The notes beneath the pieces are model-generated. The model was given only the letters and a program-made list of their open reading frames with translations, searched no databases and was not told the DNA's origin. From assembly GCA_900753245.1 (NCBI GenBank), contig CAADYJ010000085.1:1-14061 (forward strand): a stretch of DNA of 14,061 nucleotides. Direction: 5' to 3'. Origin of the DNA: Clostridia bacterium. GTDB lineage: Bacteria > Bacillota > Clostridia > TANB77 > CAG-508. Numbering within the stretch: position 1 is the first letter of the stretch; each line of letters begins with the position of its first letter. Made by a program: the position numbers and the translations under genes. This document shows positions 13,583-14,061 of this stretch, piece after piece.

Positions 13583-13909
13583 ATGGGAATAGCTGCATTA
13601 ATTTTAGGAATTATATCAATAATAATAGGTTTTATACCATTATGTGGTTCAATAGCTTTAGTTCCAGCAATAATTGGTTTAATATTAGGAATAGTTGATA
13701 CAGTTCAAAAAAAGAAAAAAGGTGAAAAAATAGCAGTTTCTGTAACAGGTTTAGTATTATCAGCAATTGCAATGGTTGTAATAATATTCTGGGTATTTAT
13801 ATTTGGAGTAATAGCAAGTAATGTAGATACTAATAATATAAATGAATCAACAGAAAACTTTTTAACATCTTTAAATGAATGGTCTTATACATACGAAGAC
13901 TATGAATAA
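13583..13909 (+). CDS. Small DUF4190-like membrane protein
   Basis: A 108-residue protein. GIAALILGIISIIIGFIPL (2-20) and a second segment, ALVPAIIGLILGIVDTVQ (about 25-42), form a hydrophobic hairpin, followed by a basic loop KKKKGEK and a third segment (about 50-79). The ALxLGIIS..IG pattern and the Lys-rich loop followed by A.....GLVLS are typical of DUF4190, a family of short membrane proteins of unknown function. The acidic tail (about 82-108, ending WSYTYEDYE) is probably exposed. It is driven by a consensus promoter, suggesting strong expression, and overlaps the next gene by 8 bp, so the two form an operon. Confidence 0.75.
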   Translation: MGIAALILGIISIIIGFIPLCGSIALVPAIIGLILGIVDTVQKKKKGEKIAVSVTGLVLSAIAMVVIIFWVFIFGVIASNVDTNNINESTENFLTSLNEWSYTYEDYE

Positions 13910-14061
13910 GATAATAAATTTTATAAAAAAGAATTATATCTATGTGAATATTACATTTATATTAATTTCCATATATATAATTCTTTTTCCTATTATACAA
14001 ATTCCCATAAAAGCAATTTTTCCTAGATTTAATGAATGCACATATTTAAGAACTACTGGTA
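13902..14061 (+). CDS. DUF2752-like membrane protein, N-terminal part (cut by window end)
   Basis: An open frame from ATG 13902 runs off the right edge after 53 codons. It starts MNKIINFIKKNYIYVNITFI, continues through a hydrophobic segment (about 15-40), and reaches NECTYLRTTG at the edge. In DUF2752 proteins a Cys-x-x-x-x-x-x-TG-x-PCPGCG motif follows the first membrane helix; C46 and the final TTG fit its beginning, but the diagnostic CPGCG lies beyond the window. The ATG overlaps the end of the DUF4190-like gene (ATGAATAA), indicating coupling. The ribosome-binding site is weak (GAAG). Function of the family is unknown. Confidence 0.6.
   Translation, partial: MNKIINFIKKNYIYVNITFILISIYIILFPIIQIPIKAIFPRFNECTYLRTTG

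Overview
The window is about 14 kb of very AT-rich DNA with purine-rich Shine-Dalgarno sites. It carries gpr, the germination protease of endospore formers, so the source is most likely a low-GC, spore-forming member of the Clostridia. Gene content does not resolve the lineage further. Almost everything is chromosomal housekeeping. I see no insertion sequence, CRISPR array, phage module or classical defence operon.

Layout. Bases 1-164 are the 3' end of holA (DNA polymerase III delta), followed by gpr (227-1162). A TraX-family membrane protein (1192-1896, minus) converges on gpr and diverges from pgi (2050-3363). Next is a small regulatory cluster: an unrecognised 66-residue protein (3390-3590, minus) and an XRE-type repressor (3703-3951, plus). 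A dyad sits exactly in the -35/-10 spacer of the small protein's promoter. A tRNA-Leu(CAA) gene (4077-4159, minus) follows, with a partial copy of its own 5' end and a hairpin element just upstream.

A cell-envelope and redox operon follows: polysaccharide deacetylase (4429-5337), a frameshifted thioredoxin reductase (5360-6227) and thioredoxin (6242-6544). After it come a YgjP-like metallopeptidase (6723-7421), a small unrecognised protein (7491-7784), tRNA-Gln(CUG) (7790-7864, minus) and enolase (7999-9267). A wall-anchored vWA surface protein (9322-10683, minus) converges on enolase. dxs (10844-12724) overlaps the S4-domain gene ylmH (12706-13506). The window ends in a DUF4190-like membrane protein and the start of a DUF2752-like protein cut by the edge.

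Together the genes cover glycolysis (pgi, eno), isoprenoid precursor synthesis (dxs), thiol redox (trxB, trxA), wall modification and surface display (deacetylase, vWA protein), translation (two tRNAs, ylmH) and spore germination (gpr).

The points most worth a second look are: a 16-bp terminator-like hairpin inside the first codons of ylmH; the chimeric tRNA-Leu fragment; a thioredoxin reductase lacking the usual NADPH motifs and split by one extra base; ribosome-binding sites embedded in hairpins (gpr, pgi); several promoters whose predicted start points fall on the Shine-Dalgarno sequence; and the spacer operator beside the XRE gene. I did not find a convincing new multi-gene system.
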